A DNA stretch of 50,637 nt, taken from positions 21,283-71,919 of the forward strand of contig JAJPXX010000188.1 of the NCBI GenBank assembly GCA_021205225.1, written 5' to 3'. The stretch comes from Lachnospiraceae bacterium. Its GTDB lineage: Bacteria; Bacillota; Clostridia; Lachnospirales; Lachnospiraceae. Positions 1-7,427 of this stretch are shown piece by piece. Position 1 is the first letter of the stretch. Every line of letters begins with the position of its first letter. The notes under the pieces were generated by a model. The model saw only the letters and a list, made by a program, of their open reading frames with translations, had not been told where the DNA came from and did no database searches. The translations under genes were made by a program, and so were the position numbers.

Positions 1-197
1 GAGGCATCCGCATCCACCGACATATCGTCATCATCCAGCATATCTGATGCATTTGCACTGACAGACGCGGCTTCCTCTTCCTCATCCGACCAGATGATCT
101 CCACAGAAGTGCCTGTCTCCGAAGCCAGAATCGCGTCAGCCGGCATTGCCGCTGTCATCATGGCTGCCATCAAAAGCGCCAATATTTTTTTCTTCAT
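1..197 (-). CDS. N-terminus of a secreted protein (runs off the left edge)
   Basis: Only the first 65 codons are present; the rest lies outside the window. The ATG at 195-197 follows a GGAGGG ribosome site. The protein opens with MKKK, then a hydrophobic, Ala/Met-rich stretch of about 20 residues ending near ADA-ILAS, which is a typical Sec signal peptide. After the likely cleavage point it is acidic (runs of Glu and Asp) and Ser/Ala-rich, like the linker of many clostridial exported proteins. No catalytic domain is visible, so the function cannot be named. It is transcribed away from queT. Confidence 0.7.
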   Translation of the reverse strand, partial: MKKKILALLMAAMMTAAMPADAILASETGTSVEIIWSDEEEEAASVSANASDMLDDDDMSVDADA

Positions 198-278
198 AAG
201 GTTCCCTCCAAATTTCTGGTGCGTTTCTCATCCGTTTTTCTGATGAGCTTTTCCGTTACCGCAATCTCCAGATATAGC

Positions 279-296
279 AAACGACGTAAGTCGTTT
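279..296. promoter_or_regulatory. Palindrome upstream of the secreted-protein gene
   Basis: The sequence is AAACGAC, four bases GTAA, then GTCGTTT, a perfect 7-base inverted repeat. On the minus strand it sits directly before an extended -10-like TGCTATATC (271-279), so it would overlap the spacer of a promoter for the leftward gene. That placement suits a repressor operator. The regulator is unknown. Confidence 0.35.
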
Positions 297-474
297 TACT
301 TTGCGTGTCCGTGCAGGAAAGAGATTTCTATGCCTAATCTTAGCACAAAAATATCACAAAAACAATTCATATTGTCATTCTATTTTGGAAACAATCACAC
401 GAATATACAATATGTGTTCAATTGTAACTGTACGATTCTCCTGCTTTGGCTCAATCAGGACAAAATTTCATCTC

Positions 475-502
475 TTGACAATCCGCAATATTCTGATAAA
501 CT
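475..502 (+). promoter_or_regulatory. Promoter of queT
   Basis: A perfect -35 TTGACA (475-480) and a -10-like TAAACT (497-502) are 16 bases apart. Transcription would start near 509, just before the preQ1 aptamer at 544, so the leader RNA would carry the riboswitch. Confidence 0.55.
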
Positions 503-543
503 AAGCAGAGTGGTCTGGCCTGTTTCACACCGGCCGTCCCATC

Positions 544-585
544 CGTCTGTTCGTAACCATCCAGACGTAAAATAAAACTAAGGAG
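544..585 (+). promoter_or_regulatory. preQ1-I riboswitch upstream of queT
   Basis: Stem P1 is CGTCTG (544-549) with CAGACG (562-567). The 12-base loop contains GTAACC, as in the known Thermoanaerobacter type of this aptamer. An A-rich tail, AAAATAAAACTAAGGAG, runs straight into the Shine-Dalgarno of the next gene. In the family, loop CC pairs with GG of the tail to form the pseudoknot that binds preQ1. Here that GG belongs to AAGGAG, so ligand would hide the ribosome site and lower translation. The downstream gene is a queuosine-precursor transporter, which is the expected regulon. Confidence 0.85.
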
Positions 586-594
586 AAAAAGAAA

Positions 595-1098
595 ATGAAG
601 AACCAAAAAGTCCAGTCAGGAAACATTCTGTTCCTGACACATGCGGCTGTCATCGCCGCTCTCTATGTCGTGCTGACATATCTCGCAAACGCGCTCGGTC
701 TCGCAAACGGCAATATTCAGGTACGTTTTTCTGAAGCGCTCACCATCCTGCCCTTTTTCACACCGGCTGCCATTCCGGGGCTGTATATCGGCTGCCTGCT
801 CGCCAACATTCTCACCGGCTGCGCGCTGCCTGATATCATCTTTGGCCCTGTCGCCACTCTGGCCGGCGCGCTTGGCACCTGGCTGCTCCGCCGCCACAGC
901 AAATGGCTCGCCCCGATACCTCCGGTTCTGGCAAATGCCATTGTTGTACCGCTTGTGCTGCTCTACGGCTATGGCATTCGCCCGCTCTGGTTCTCGGTCG
1001 TGACGGTTACCATTGGCGAAGTGATCTCCTGTGGAATCTTTGGCATGATTCTGCTCTTTGCACTCTTAAAATACCGCAGCCAGCTGTTCCCAGAGTAA
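595..1098 (+). CDS. queT: QueT-family queuosine precursor transporter
   Basis: This 167-residue membrane protein matches the QueT (DUF988) family, the substrate-binding S component of an ECF-type importer thought to take up queuosine precursors such as preQ1 or preQ0. It has about five to six hydrophobic segments, an early QVRFSEALTILPFF motif and a later AIPGLYIGCLLANIL segment typical of the family, and the length is normal. It starts at the ATG at 595, ten bases after AAGGAG. It is a single gene behind a preQ1-I aptamer, which independently supports the substrate. The ECF energising subunits are not in the window. Confidence 0.88.
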   Translation: MKNQKVQSGNILFLTHAAVIAALYVVLTYLANALGLANGNIQVRFSEALTILPFFTPAAIPGLYIGCLLANILTGCALPDIIFGPVATLAGALGTWLLRRHSKWLAPIPPVLANAIVVPLVLLYGYGIRPLWFSVVTVTIGEVISCGIFGMILLFALLKYRSQLFPE

Positions 1099-1202
1099 AG
1101 AGCAATTCTAAATCGGGCAGGAAGCGGCCTTCTGACTCCTGCCCGCCGCGCGGGTCAGGTGCGGCATAAGCCGCAGAATACCTTGCCCGACCCTGCACAT
1201 AC

Positions 1203-1233
1203 AGAAATGGCCGCTTAGAAAGCGACCATTTCT
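1203..1233 (-). terminator. Hairpin directly after the HPr-like gene
   Basis: Read on the minus strand, this is a 14-base-pair stem (one G-U pair) with a short TCT-type loop, starting right after the stop codon at 1234-1236. The U-rich part lies inside the 3' arm (ATTTCT) rather than after it, so it is an imperfect intrinsic terminator. On the plus strand the stem has a C-A mismatch. A second GC-rich hairpin with a 9-base stem (1114-1122 with 1137-1145) follows queT. Confidence 0.4.
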
Positions 1234-1458
1234 TCAGCTCTCAAATTTTTTCAGCACCTGCTCCAGCTCCGGATCCGCCTTCTCATAAACAACCGTCAGA
1301 TTCTGCGTAAGATCCAGGCTCATCACTCCCATAATTGATTTTGCGTCAATCAAGGTCAATCCATTCTGAATGTCTACGCGAAAGCTGCGTTTATCCGCCG
1401 CTTTCACAAACTCCCGGACGTCGTCTACCGTCCTTAGCCGAATCTTTTTCGTAAACAT
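1234..1458 (-). CDS. HPr-like protein lacking the phosphorylatable histidine
   Basis: This 74-residue protein has the length and fold signature of the PTS phosphocarrier HPr. It keeps the motif KSIMGVMSL around the regulatory serine (Ser46 in classical HPr). The active-site segment of HPr (GIHARPA, with His15) is replaced by TVDDVREFV, so it cannot carry phosphate from Enzyme I in the usual way. I chose the ATG at 1456-1458, which follows AAGAAGGG; longer reading starts only add low-complexity sequence derived from the neighbouring repeat. By analogy with Crh (also without His15), it may act through the serine, but that is inference. It stands alone, downstream of a repeat element. Confidence 0.65.
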   Translation of the reverse strand: MFTKKIRLRTVDDVREFVKAADKRSFRVDIQNGLTLIDAKSIMGVMSLDLTQNLTVVYEKADPELEQVLKKFES

Positions 1459-1512
1459 AAAAACCCTTCTTCCCTTCTCTTCTGCGAAAACATGATGCTC
1501 TCCCTTTTGGAT

Positions 1513-1650
1513 AAAATAGAATCCCGCCTTGCGGGATTCTCGCGCTGCCGCGCGTCTGCGCAAGCAGACGGTTTCCTCTGCGCGGCATGTGCATCCCCCG
1601 GAGGGTTTTTGTCTAATAGGGAAGTTCGGAGAACTTTCCTATTAGATAAA
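1513..1650. repeat. Dispersed 138-base structured repeat, copy 1
   Basis: Nearly identical to 21109-21246, with only scattered substitutions. It contains a perfect hairpin GAATCCCGC-CTT-GCGGGATTC, a second short inverted repeat around GTCTGCG/CAGACG, a block GCATCCCCCGGAGGG, and a long terminal palindrome built on AATAGGGAAGTTC/GAACTTTCCTATT flanked by T5 and A5 runs. It has no coding capacity of its own. Both copies lie between genes and directly abut a rho-independent terminator. Confidence 0.8.
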
Positions 1651-1697
1651 AAAGCCGCGGCAGAGCCGATCCCCAATATCTGCTCCATCGCGGCTCT
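1646..1697 (-). terminator. Terminator of rpoD
   Basis: On the minus strand, after the rpoD stop, AGCCGCG (1689-1695) can pair with CGCGGCT (1653-1659), followed by a run of T residues (plus-strand A run 1648-1653). The loop is long, and an alternative AGAGCC/GGCTCT pairing also exists inside it. Confidence 0.6.
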
Positions 1698-1700
1698 CTT

Positions 1701-2840
1701 TTAATTCAGAAAATCCTTTAACCGTTTGCTTCTGGACGGATGACGCAGCTTGCGCAGTGCCTTCGCCTCAATCTGACGGATACGCTCTCGCGTAACATTA
1801 AATTCCTTGCCCACTTCTTCCAGCGTCCTGGCACAGCCGTCTTCCAGGCCAAAACGCAGCTTCACCACCTGGCGTTCCCGCTCGGTCAGAGATTCGAGAG
1901 CCGTCGACAGTTCCTCGCGCAGCATGGAAAATGCCGCCGAATCCGCCGGTGACAGCGCTGTATCGTCCTCTATAAAATCTCCAAGATGAGAATCGTCCTC
2001 TTCTCCGATCGGAGTATCGAGCGATACCGGATCTCTTGAAATCTTCAGCACCTCGCGCACACGGCTGACCGGCACATTCAGCCGCTCCGCCACTTCCTCC
2101 GGCGTCGGCTCACGCCCCAGCTCCTGCAGAAGTGTGCGGGTCATACGCAATGTCTTATTAATTGTCTCGACCATATGTACCGGCACCCGGATCGTTCTTC
2201 CCGTATCCGCAATGCCTCTTGTGATCGCCTGACGAATCCACCAGGTCGCATAGGTACTGAATTTATAACCCTTGGTATAATCAAACTTGTCAACGGCCTT
2301 CATCAGACCCATATTGCCCTCCTGGATCAAATCCAGAAACGGCATCCCTCTGCCTACATACTTCTTGGCAATGCTCACCACGAGACGGAGATTCGCTTCG
2401 GTCAGTTTTTTCTTGGCTTCTTCATCGCCCTGCTCTACTCTTTTGGCCAGCTCAATCTCTTCCTCTCCGGAAAGAAGGGGAACATTACCGATTTCCTTCA
2501 GATACAAACGGACAGGATCTTCTGTGCTCACACCTTCGAGCACATCCACATCATTGATCAGCTCAATCTCCTCATGATCCGACATAAGAATATCGTCTTC
2601 CGGCTCAAGGAGCAGATCATCTGCGTTGTCATCGGGAGCCTCATCCGGCATCTTTCCCTGCACAACATCGATATGGTTCTTTTCAAGATATTCCAGAATC
2701 ATATCCATCTTGTTTTCGGTGAGTTCTATCCCCGGAAACGCATTCATGATATCATCATATTTGACGGTATTCTTCTGTGACCTGGCATATGTCTTCAGGT
2801 TCTCAAGCGATTTCAGAAACTGTTCCTGTACTTCATTCAT
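1701..2840 (-). CDS. rpoD: Primary sigma factor RpoD (sigma-70/SigA)
   Basis: This 379-residue protein is a complete group 1 sigma factor. It has region 1.1 (about residues 1-65), an acidic linker, region 1.2 ([11 protein letters not shown]), region 2 with the -10-reading helix ([16 protein letters not shown]), region 3, and region 4 ending in the -35-binding helix-turn-helix ([20 protein letters not shown]). I chose the ATG at 2838-2840 because GAGGGG lies seven bases upstream; a GTG 15 bases earlier is in frame but has no ribosome site. In many clostridia dnaG precedes rpoD; here the neighbour is a ClpX paralogue, and rpoD seems to have its own promoter. Confidence 0.96.
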   Translation of the reverse strand: MNEVQEQFLKSLENLKTYARSQKNTVKYDDIMNAFPGIELTENKMDMILEYLEKNHIDVVQGKMPDEAPDDNADDLLLEPEDDILMSDHEEIELINDVDVLEGVSTEDPVRLYLKEIGNVPLLSGEEEIELAKRVEQGDEEAKKKLTEANLRLVVSIAKKYVGRGMPFLDLIQEGNMGLMKAVDKFDYTKGYKFSTYATWWIRQAITRGIADTGRTIRVPVHMVETINKTLRMTRTLLQELGREPTPEEVAERLNVPVSRVREVLKISRDPVSLDTPIGEEDDSHLGDFIEDDTALSPADSAAFSMLREELSTALESLTERERQVVKLRFGLEDGCARTLEEVGKEFNVTRERIRQIEAKALRKLRHPSRSKRLKDFLN

Positions 2841-2980
2841 AAACAATCCCCTCACTGTATGTCCCGGTTTACAAAGTGAATCGAGAATAAAGCCATACCT
2901 GCTGCCCGTAAACAGAAAAACCGTCCGCGGTCCTATGGCTTCTCAATTCCGTTTGTTCATAATAGAGACGTTCTTTAATT

Positions 2981-3009
2981 ACAATACCATTTTTGTCGTT
3001 TCGTGTCAA
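2981..3009 (-). promoter_or_regulatory. Promoter of rpoD
   Basis: On the minus strand there is a perfect -35 TTGACA (3004-3009) and a -10 TATTGT (2981-2986) with a 17-base spacer. The spacer starts with CGAAACGAC, which contains the half-site also seen in palindromes at 279-296 and 4727-4746. Transcription would begin about 130 bases before the rpoD start. Confidence 0.6.
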
Positions 3010-3025
3010 TGCAAAGAAAAAATTG

Positions 3026-4696
3026 TTAAATAGAATCCCGCAGCGTAATTCCAGGCCCGCCGGTATGCTCAATATATTCTCTTGTAATCCGAACACTGCC
3101 GATATTATCATCCTTCGGGATTTCGTACATAATATCCAGCATAAACTCCTCTATAATCGCGCGCAGCGCACGCGCACCGGTTTTCTTTTTCAGCGCCTTC
3201 TCTGCGATTGCCTCCAGGGCTCCATCGTCAAAGGTCAGCTCTACCTCATCCAGCGCGAGCAGCTTCTGATACTGGCGGATAATCGCATTACGCGGTTCCT
3301 TCAGAATACGCACCAGCATCTCCTTCGTCAGCGACTGCAGCGGACAGATAATCGGCAGCCGTCCCAGGAATTCCGGAATCATGCCAAACGTGCGCAGGTC
3401 CTCTACCTCTGCCTTCATCAGCAGATCCGGATCCTCATCGTATTTATCCCTCAAATCGGAGAAAAACCCAATTGCCGCCTGCTTATTCAGACGCTCCTTA
3501 ATGATCTCCTCAAGCCCCGGAAAAGCGCCGCCGCAGATAAAAAGGATATTACTTGTGTCCACAGTCGCCATCGGCACCATCGCATTTTTACTCGCAGCTC
3601 CGACCGGAACCTCCACCTCACTGCCCTCTAACAGCTTCAGCATTCCCTGCTGCACGGCTTCGCCGCTGACATCCCGCTGATGGGCGTTCTGTTTGCGCGC
3701 AATTTTATCGATTTCATCAATAAAGATAATCCCCTGCTCGGCGCGCGCCACATCATTGTCGGCAGCGGAAAGCAAACGGGTAACTACGCTCTCAATATCA
3801 TCGCCAATGTAACCGGCCTCCGTCAGGGAAGTCGCATCCGCAATCGCAAGCGGCACATCCAGCAAACGCGCCAGTGTCTTCACCAGATAGGTCTTGCCGC
3901 AGCCGGTCGGGCCAAGCAGAAGCATATTCGATTTTTCAATCTCCACATCGTCAAAGGAAACCAGAGAGCGGCTGGAAAGCTCTTCCCCGGTGAGGATATT
4001 TCCTTCCCCGGCATTATCTGCTTTTTCCGCCTTCGCCTTTTCCCGTTCTTCAAAGGAAGCAATTCTTTTATAATGATTGTATACCGCCACCGAAATCACT
4101 TTTTTCGCGTGTTCCTGCCCCACCACATACTCATCAAGGCTCGCCTTGATTTTATGCGGAGCCGGAATGTGGGCGATATCAAGCTCTTTCTGGGGCTGTT
4201 TCTCCTTTGGCTTTTTCCGGATCTGCTGCTGCTGGCGCGGCATACCAAAATTTCCAAACAGATCGCCCAGATTAATCATGCTGATCGTCGGGATCCGAAA
4301 ATTCCTGTGATTCCCATTGTTTGCGGACTTTTCGTCATTTCCGCTCTCACCGGCTCCTTCATTCGCTTCCGTCCCGCCGTCCGCGTCAGTTACTTCAATG
4401 ACCGCGTCGGCTCCGTCGGTTTCCGGCTGGTCCTTTTCTTTCTTTCCATCCGCAGTTTCTTTTTCCTTTTCAGAAGCATTGTCTTTCACACCTTTCGCCA
4501 GCTGTTCCGCCATCCGCTGCGCATCCTCCTGCGTAATGCCTGCGGACTGCATGGTATTAAATGCTTTCTGAATACAATCCGGGCAGACACAAATGCCGCC
4601 CGGCATCTCTATCACCTTACCCGCGACGCCTTCTGGGCGGCCGCACAGCATACAGAATTTCTCATATCCGTCTTTATCGTCTTTTTTATTATTCAT
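3026..4696 (-). CDS. clpX: ClpX-like AAA+ unfoldase with a long charged linker
   Basis: This 556-residue protein has the ClpX plan but is about 130 residues longer than usual. A zinc-binding domain has Cys15, Cys18, Cys38 and Cys41. Residues about 50-180 form a charged, low-complexity linker (Glu/Asp/Lys, Gly/Asn, then Gln). The AAA+ core has Walker A GPTGCGKT (about 262), pore loop GYIGDD, Walker B IIFIDEID and sensor GRLP. An IGF tripeptide, the ClpP-docking loop of ClpX, is present, so partnership with ClpP is plausible. The ATG at 4694-4696 follows AAGGAG; an ATG 15 bases earlier sits too close to its ribosome site. It is not beside clpP, so it may be a second ClpX. Confidence 0.82.
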   Translation of the reverse strand: MNNKKDDKDGYEKFCMLCGRPEGVAGKVIEMPGGICVCPDCIQKAFNTMQSAGITQEDAQRMAEQLAKGVKDNASEKEKETADGKKEKDQPETDGADAVIEVTDADGGTEANEGAGESGNDEKSANNGNHRNFRIPTISMINLGDLFGNFGMPRQQQQIRKKPKEKQPQKELDIAHIPAPHKIKASLDEYVVGQEHAKKVISVAVYNHYKRIASFEEREKAKAEKADNAGEGNILTGEELSSRSLVSFDDVEIEKSNMLLLGPTGCGKTYLVKTLARLLDVPLAIADATSLTEAGYIGDDIESVVTRLLSAADNDVARAEQGIIFIDEIDKIARKQNAHQRDVSGEAVQQGMLKLLEGSEVEVPVGAASKNAMVPMATVDTSNILFICGGAFPGLEEIIKERLNKQAAIGFFSDLRDKYDEDPDLLMKAEVEDLRTFGMIPEFLGRLPIICPLQSLTKEMLVRILKEPRNAIIRQYQKLLALDEVELTFDDGALEAIAEKALKKKTGARALRAIIEEFMLDIMYEIPKDDNIGSVRITREYIEHTGGPGITLRDSI

Positions 4697-4726
4697 CTTT
4701 CTCCTTTGCATCTCCCTGTATATCAG

Positions 4727-4746
4727 GAAACGACATACCTCGTTTC
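4727..4746. promoter_or_regulatory. Palindrome upstream of the clpX-like gene
   Basis: GAAACGA, six bases, TCGTTTC: a 7-base inverted repeat about 30 bases before the start codon. It resembles the AAACGAC/GTCGTTT palindrome at 279-296. It may be an operator or a leader-RNA hairpin; nothing in the sequence decides between them. Confidence 0.3.
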
Positions 4747-4817
4747 ACTTTGCGCCGAACGCCAGGCTGCGGAAGCAGCCATTCCTCTTGCATCCATGCG
4801 CGTCCTTTCCATTCCGA

Positions 4818-6161
4818 TTATTTACCAAATGGCGCCATACCTCCAAACGGACTGTCCCGTTCCGGCGTGTCATCTTCCTCCGGCTGTGCGGAAAAAGTAA
4901 CGCTCACCGTCTTAGATATATAGCTTCCCGATGATGAAGTCAGGATTTCCATCGTGACCGTCTCATAAGCCTGATAGTAAGTCAGAAGCTCCTCAAACCC
5001 GTCTGAAGAGGAAACATTCACACCGTCCATGGCGCTGATGATGTCTCCCTGCTGCAGCCCCGCTTCTTCCGCCGGAGAGCCGCTCTCGACGTGAATAATA
5101 TAAACGCCGCTCGGTATGCCATACAGCTCCCGCGCCTCAGAGGAAATATCCTGTGTGTACACCCCAAGATACGCCCGTTCGGACTCATCTGCCTTTTCCC
5201 TGGTCTCACGCTCCATCAGCTGCGCCAGAATCGGCTGTGCTTCGTCAATCGGGATCGCGTAGCCCATACCTTCCACGCCGGAGGCGGAAACCTTTGCGGA
5301 ATTAATTCCGATCACCTCTCCATCCGCATTCAGCAGCGTCCCTCCGCTGTTTCCGGCATTGATCGCCGCATCCGTCTGGATGTAAACGCCCACCACTCCG
5401 TCTACCTCAATCGTGCGGTTCAGAGCACTGACAATCCCCAGCGTGACGCTCTGTCCATAGCCGAGCGCATTGCCGATCGCGATCGCTGTCTCGCCGACTA
5501 CCAGATTAGCCGAGGAACCCATCTGGGCGATTCCGATCTGCTCCAGCACCTCATCCGGGATCTCTTCAAGCGTCACCGCAAGCACCGCCAGATCATATTC
5601 CTCGTCACTGCCTTTTACCACTGCCTGGACAATCGCGTCCTCCTCGTTTTCTGTCTCCACTGAAAAACATACCGTCAATGTCGAGGCGTCCGCGATCACA
5701 TGATAATTCGTCGCAATCAGCAGTTCCGTATCATTCTTCCCGATAATAAAACCAGAGCCGCTGCTCTCACTCTCAATTTCCACCGTGCCGCGGTACATAT
5801 AGGAGACTTCCTGTATGGATTTGTTTGTAATCGCGACAATCGACGGCATTGCCTTTTTTACAACAGCCACAACGTCCACCGAAGACTGTGTGTCCAGGGT
5901 TCGATCCGCAGACACTTCGCTGTCCGCAGGCAAGACCTCCTCCTGCCGGCTTTCTTCTTTTTCCGTCCCATATGCCGCATCCGGCGTTTCTTCCGTCTCT
6001 GTCTCCCGCACGAGAACTTCCGTCCGGTCGAGGACATACCGCACTGCGCCAACTCCAAGATAAATCCCGCCGGCCAGAATCATCAGCGTCAGGAAAACGA
6101 TCAGTACCAGCAATGGCGTATTATTATGATTTTTCTGATATCTGTCATCCTTCACGTCCAT
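4818..6161 (-). CDS. htrA: Membrane-anchored HtrA/DegP-type serine protease with PDZ domain
   Basis: This 447-residue S1C-family protease has a short cytoplasmic N-terminus, one transmembrane anchor (about residues 16-40), an acidic linker, a trypsin-like domain with catalytic His154 (ATNYHVI), Asp190 (EYDLAVL) and Ser272 (NAGNSGG), and one PDZ domain (about 330-430) with YLGVYT at its start. It should work outside the membrane in quality control of exported proteins. The ATG at 6159-6161 is used here; a GTG two codons later has better spacing from AGGAGG and may be the true start. A further upstream reading start adds 28 residues with no ribosome site. It precedes the clpX-like gene on the same strand, a proteostasis pair. 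Confidence 0.9.
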   Translation of the reverse strand: MDVKDDRYQKNHNNTPLLVLIVFLTLMILAGGIYLGVGAVRYVLDRTEVLVRETETEETPDAAYGTEKEESRQEEVLPADSEVSADRTLDTQSSVDVVAVVKKAMPSIVAITNKSIQEVSYMYRGTVEIESESSGSGFIIGKNDTELLIATNYHVIADASTLTVCFSVETENEEDAIVQAVVKGSDEEYDLAVLAVTLEEIPDEVLEQIGIAQMGSSANLVVGETAIAIGNALGYGQSVTLGIVSALNRTIEVDGVVGVYIQTDAAINAGNSGGTLLNADGEVIGINSAKVSASGVEGMGYAIPIDEAQPILAQLMERETREKADESERAYLGVYTQDISSEARELYGIPSGVYIIHVESGSPAEEAGLQQGDIISAMDGVNVSSSDGFEELLTYYQAYETVTMEILTSSSGSYISKTVSVTFSAQPEEDDTPERDSPFGGMAPFGK

Positions 6162-6330
6162 TCCTCCTCCCGCCGCAAATTCCCTGTCCGTCGCACCCTC
6201 ACAATAAGCGCATATGAGAAATGCCGGTCCAGGACTCCGATTCACGGGATCTCAACATAGTTGATGCTTAGTCTAGCAGAGAAATGTGTCGAATTTGTGT
6301 TATGCAGCTCTCCGGTGCGCAGAAGAAGCA

Positions 6331-7419
6331 TTAATTTCCCCCGCGTTCCCAGTAAGCTTTATTCATAGAAAATCTGCGCACAAGAGCGTCCGGCAGACGG
6401 CGGTAGCTTTTCCCCAGGCGATAGCCAAGATATTTGCAGCAGCTCTGCCAGATCAGGGAAATAATCAGCCAGGGTTTCCCTTTCCGAATCAGATATTTTG
6501 CGCTTTCTTCGATCAGCCGCATTCCTTCGCTCTCCGAGCGAGCGCAGGAAAAAATCTCCGGGTGCTCTGCCTGAGAGACGCCCAGGTCAAAATTCCGGTG
6601 GAACTGCTGGATCCCATTGTAATTATGCGAATGAACCACTTCCGCGTCCGCGCAGTAAGCAATTGCTTTTTGGGATTGAATCAGCTTTCCGGCAAAAATC
6701 ATGTCTTCGTTAAAAATCGTATGCCGTTCAAAGCCGCCTGCTTCTTCATAGGCACTTCTGCGATACATCGCGCAGACATTGGAACAGAAGAATGTCTTAA
6801 TCCCCATCGTCTGCAAATCCTCATCCGTCTTGATCCGGCTCTGGGGCGGATAATTAAACTTTCTCGAATACCGCTCCACCTCTTTGCAGTCTGCCCTGGG
6901 CAGCTGACGCGCGTACGCGGCGCAAACCTGCGGATTCTCAAATGGAGCCAGAAGGCGCTCGATCAGGTACCGGTTGGCAGGCAGGACATCCTGCGTCAGA
7001 AAAAGGATTCTCTCTCCGTGCAGCAGAGACGCCGCCATATGGCGGGTACCGCCGTGGTCAAACTCCTCTTTTCGGATATGCAAAAGCCAGATCGTAGGCT
7101 GCATATCCGTTTTTTCCCCAGAGTCAGGGTTCTGTCTGTGATTTGGACAGAAAGAACCGTCCGATTCACCCCGATGAAATTCTTTACCCGAAATTTCCGT
7201 AACCGTAAACCCGTCCAGCAGGTGCAGATCCAGCAATTCCCGTTCTGTATTTACCAGCAGGATATGAGCCGGCCGCACACTCTGGTCAAGCAGCATCCGC
7301 AGCAACCCGGTAAGCCGCGCATCCGGCCTGAAGACCGGTATAATCACATCCACTGCCGGAGCTTCCAGATTGGTTTTTTCTCTCTGGTGAAGAACGGATG
7401 CTTCCATATTCCGCTCCAT
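6331..7419 (-). CDS. GT2-family glycosyltransferase (rhamnosyltransferase-like)
   Basis: This 362-residue protein belongs to the GT-A fold family 2. It has the N-terminal VDVIIPVFRPD motif for nucleotide-sugar binding, FLTQDVLP in the position of the DXD loop, a GTRHMAA segment typical of dTDP-rhamnose-type enzymes, and FNEDMIF before the acceptor region. The C-terminus is basic and aromatic, suggesting membrane contact. The start follows TAGGAGG and overlaps the end of the LCP gene upstream (8-base gap), so both are cotranscribed. The sugar donor is inferred from family and from rfbB/rfbC nearby; specificity cannot be read from sequence. Confidence 0.82.
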   Translation of the reverse strand: MERNMEASVLHQREKTNLEAPAVDVIIPVFRPDARLTGLLRMLLDQSVRPAHILLVNTERELLDLHLLDGFTVTEISGKEFHRGESDGSFCPNHRQNPDSGEKTDMQPTIWLLHIRKEEFDHGGTRHMAASLLHGERILFLTQDVLPANRYLIERLLAPFENPQVCAAYARQLPRADCKEVERYSRKFNYPPQSRIKTDEDLQTMGIKTFFCSNVCAMYRRSAYEEAGGFERHTIFNEDMIFAGKLIQSQKAIAYCADAEVVHSHNYNGIQQFHRNFDLGVSQAEHPEIFSCARSESEGMRLIEESAKYLIRKGKPWLIISLIWQSCCKYLGYRLGKSYRRLPDALVRRFSMNKAYWERGGN

Positions 7420-7427
7420 AACGCCTC

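Noticed and set aside
219..575. A 118-codon open frame over the queT promoter and riboswitch
   Set aside because: It would cover both regulatory elements and has no ribosome site.
1114..1145. Hairpin after queT as an intrinsic terminator
   Set aside because: The stem is good, but no U tract follows on the plus strand.
1492..1704. Open frame sharing a peptide (CASPGGFLS...REVRRTFLLDKK) with one at 21125-21343
   Set aside because: The similarity comes from the structured DNA repeat in both places. There is no ribosome site or coding signature.
3680..4900. A 406-codon open frame antisense to the clpX-like gene
   Set aside because: Shadow of a real gene; His/Arg/Phe-rich composition typical of antisense translation.
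6162..6245. N-terminal extension of HtrA (28 residues)
   Set aside because: No ribosome site upstream, and it would place odd sequence before a standard cytoplasmic start and anchor.
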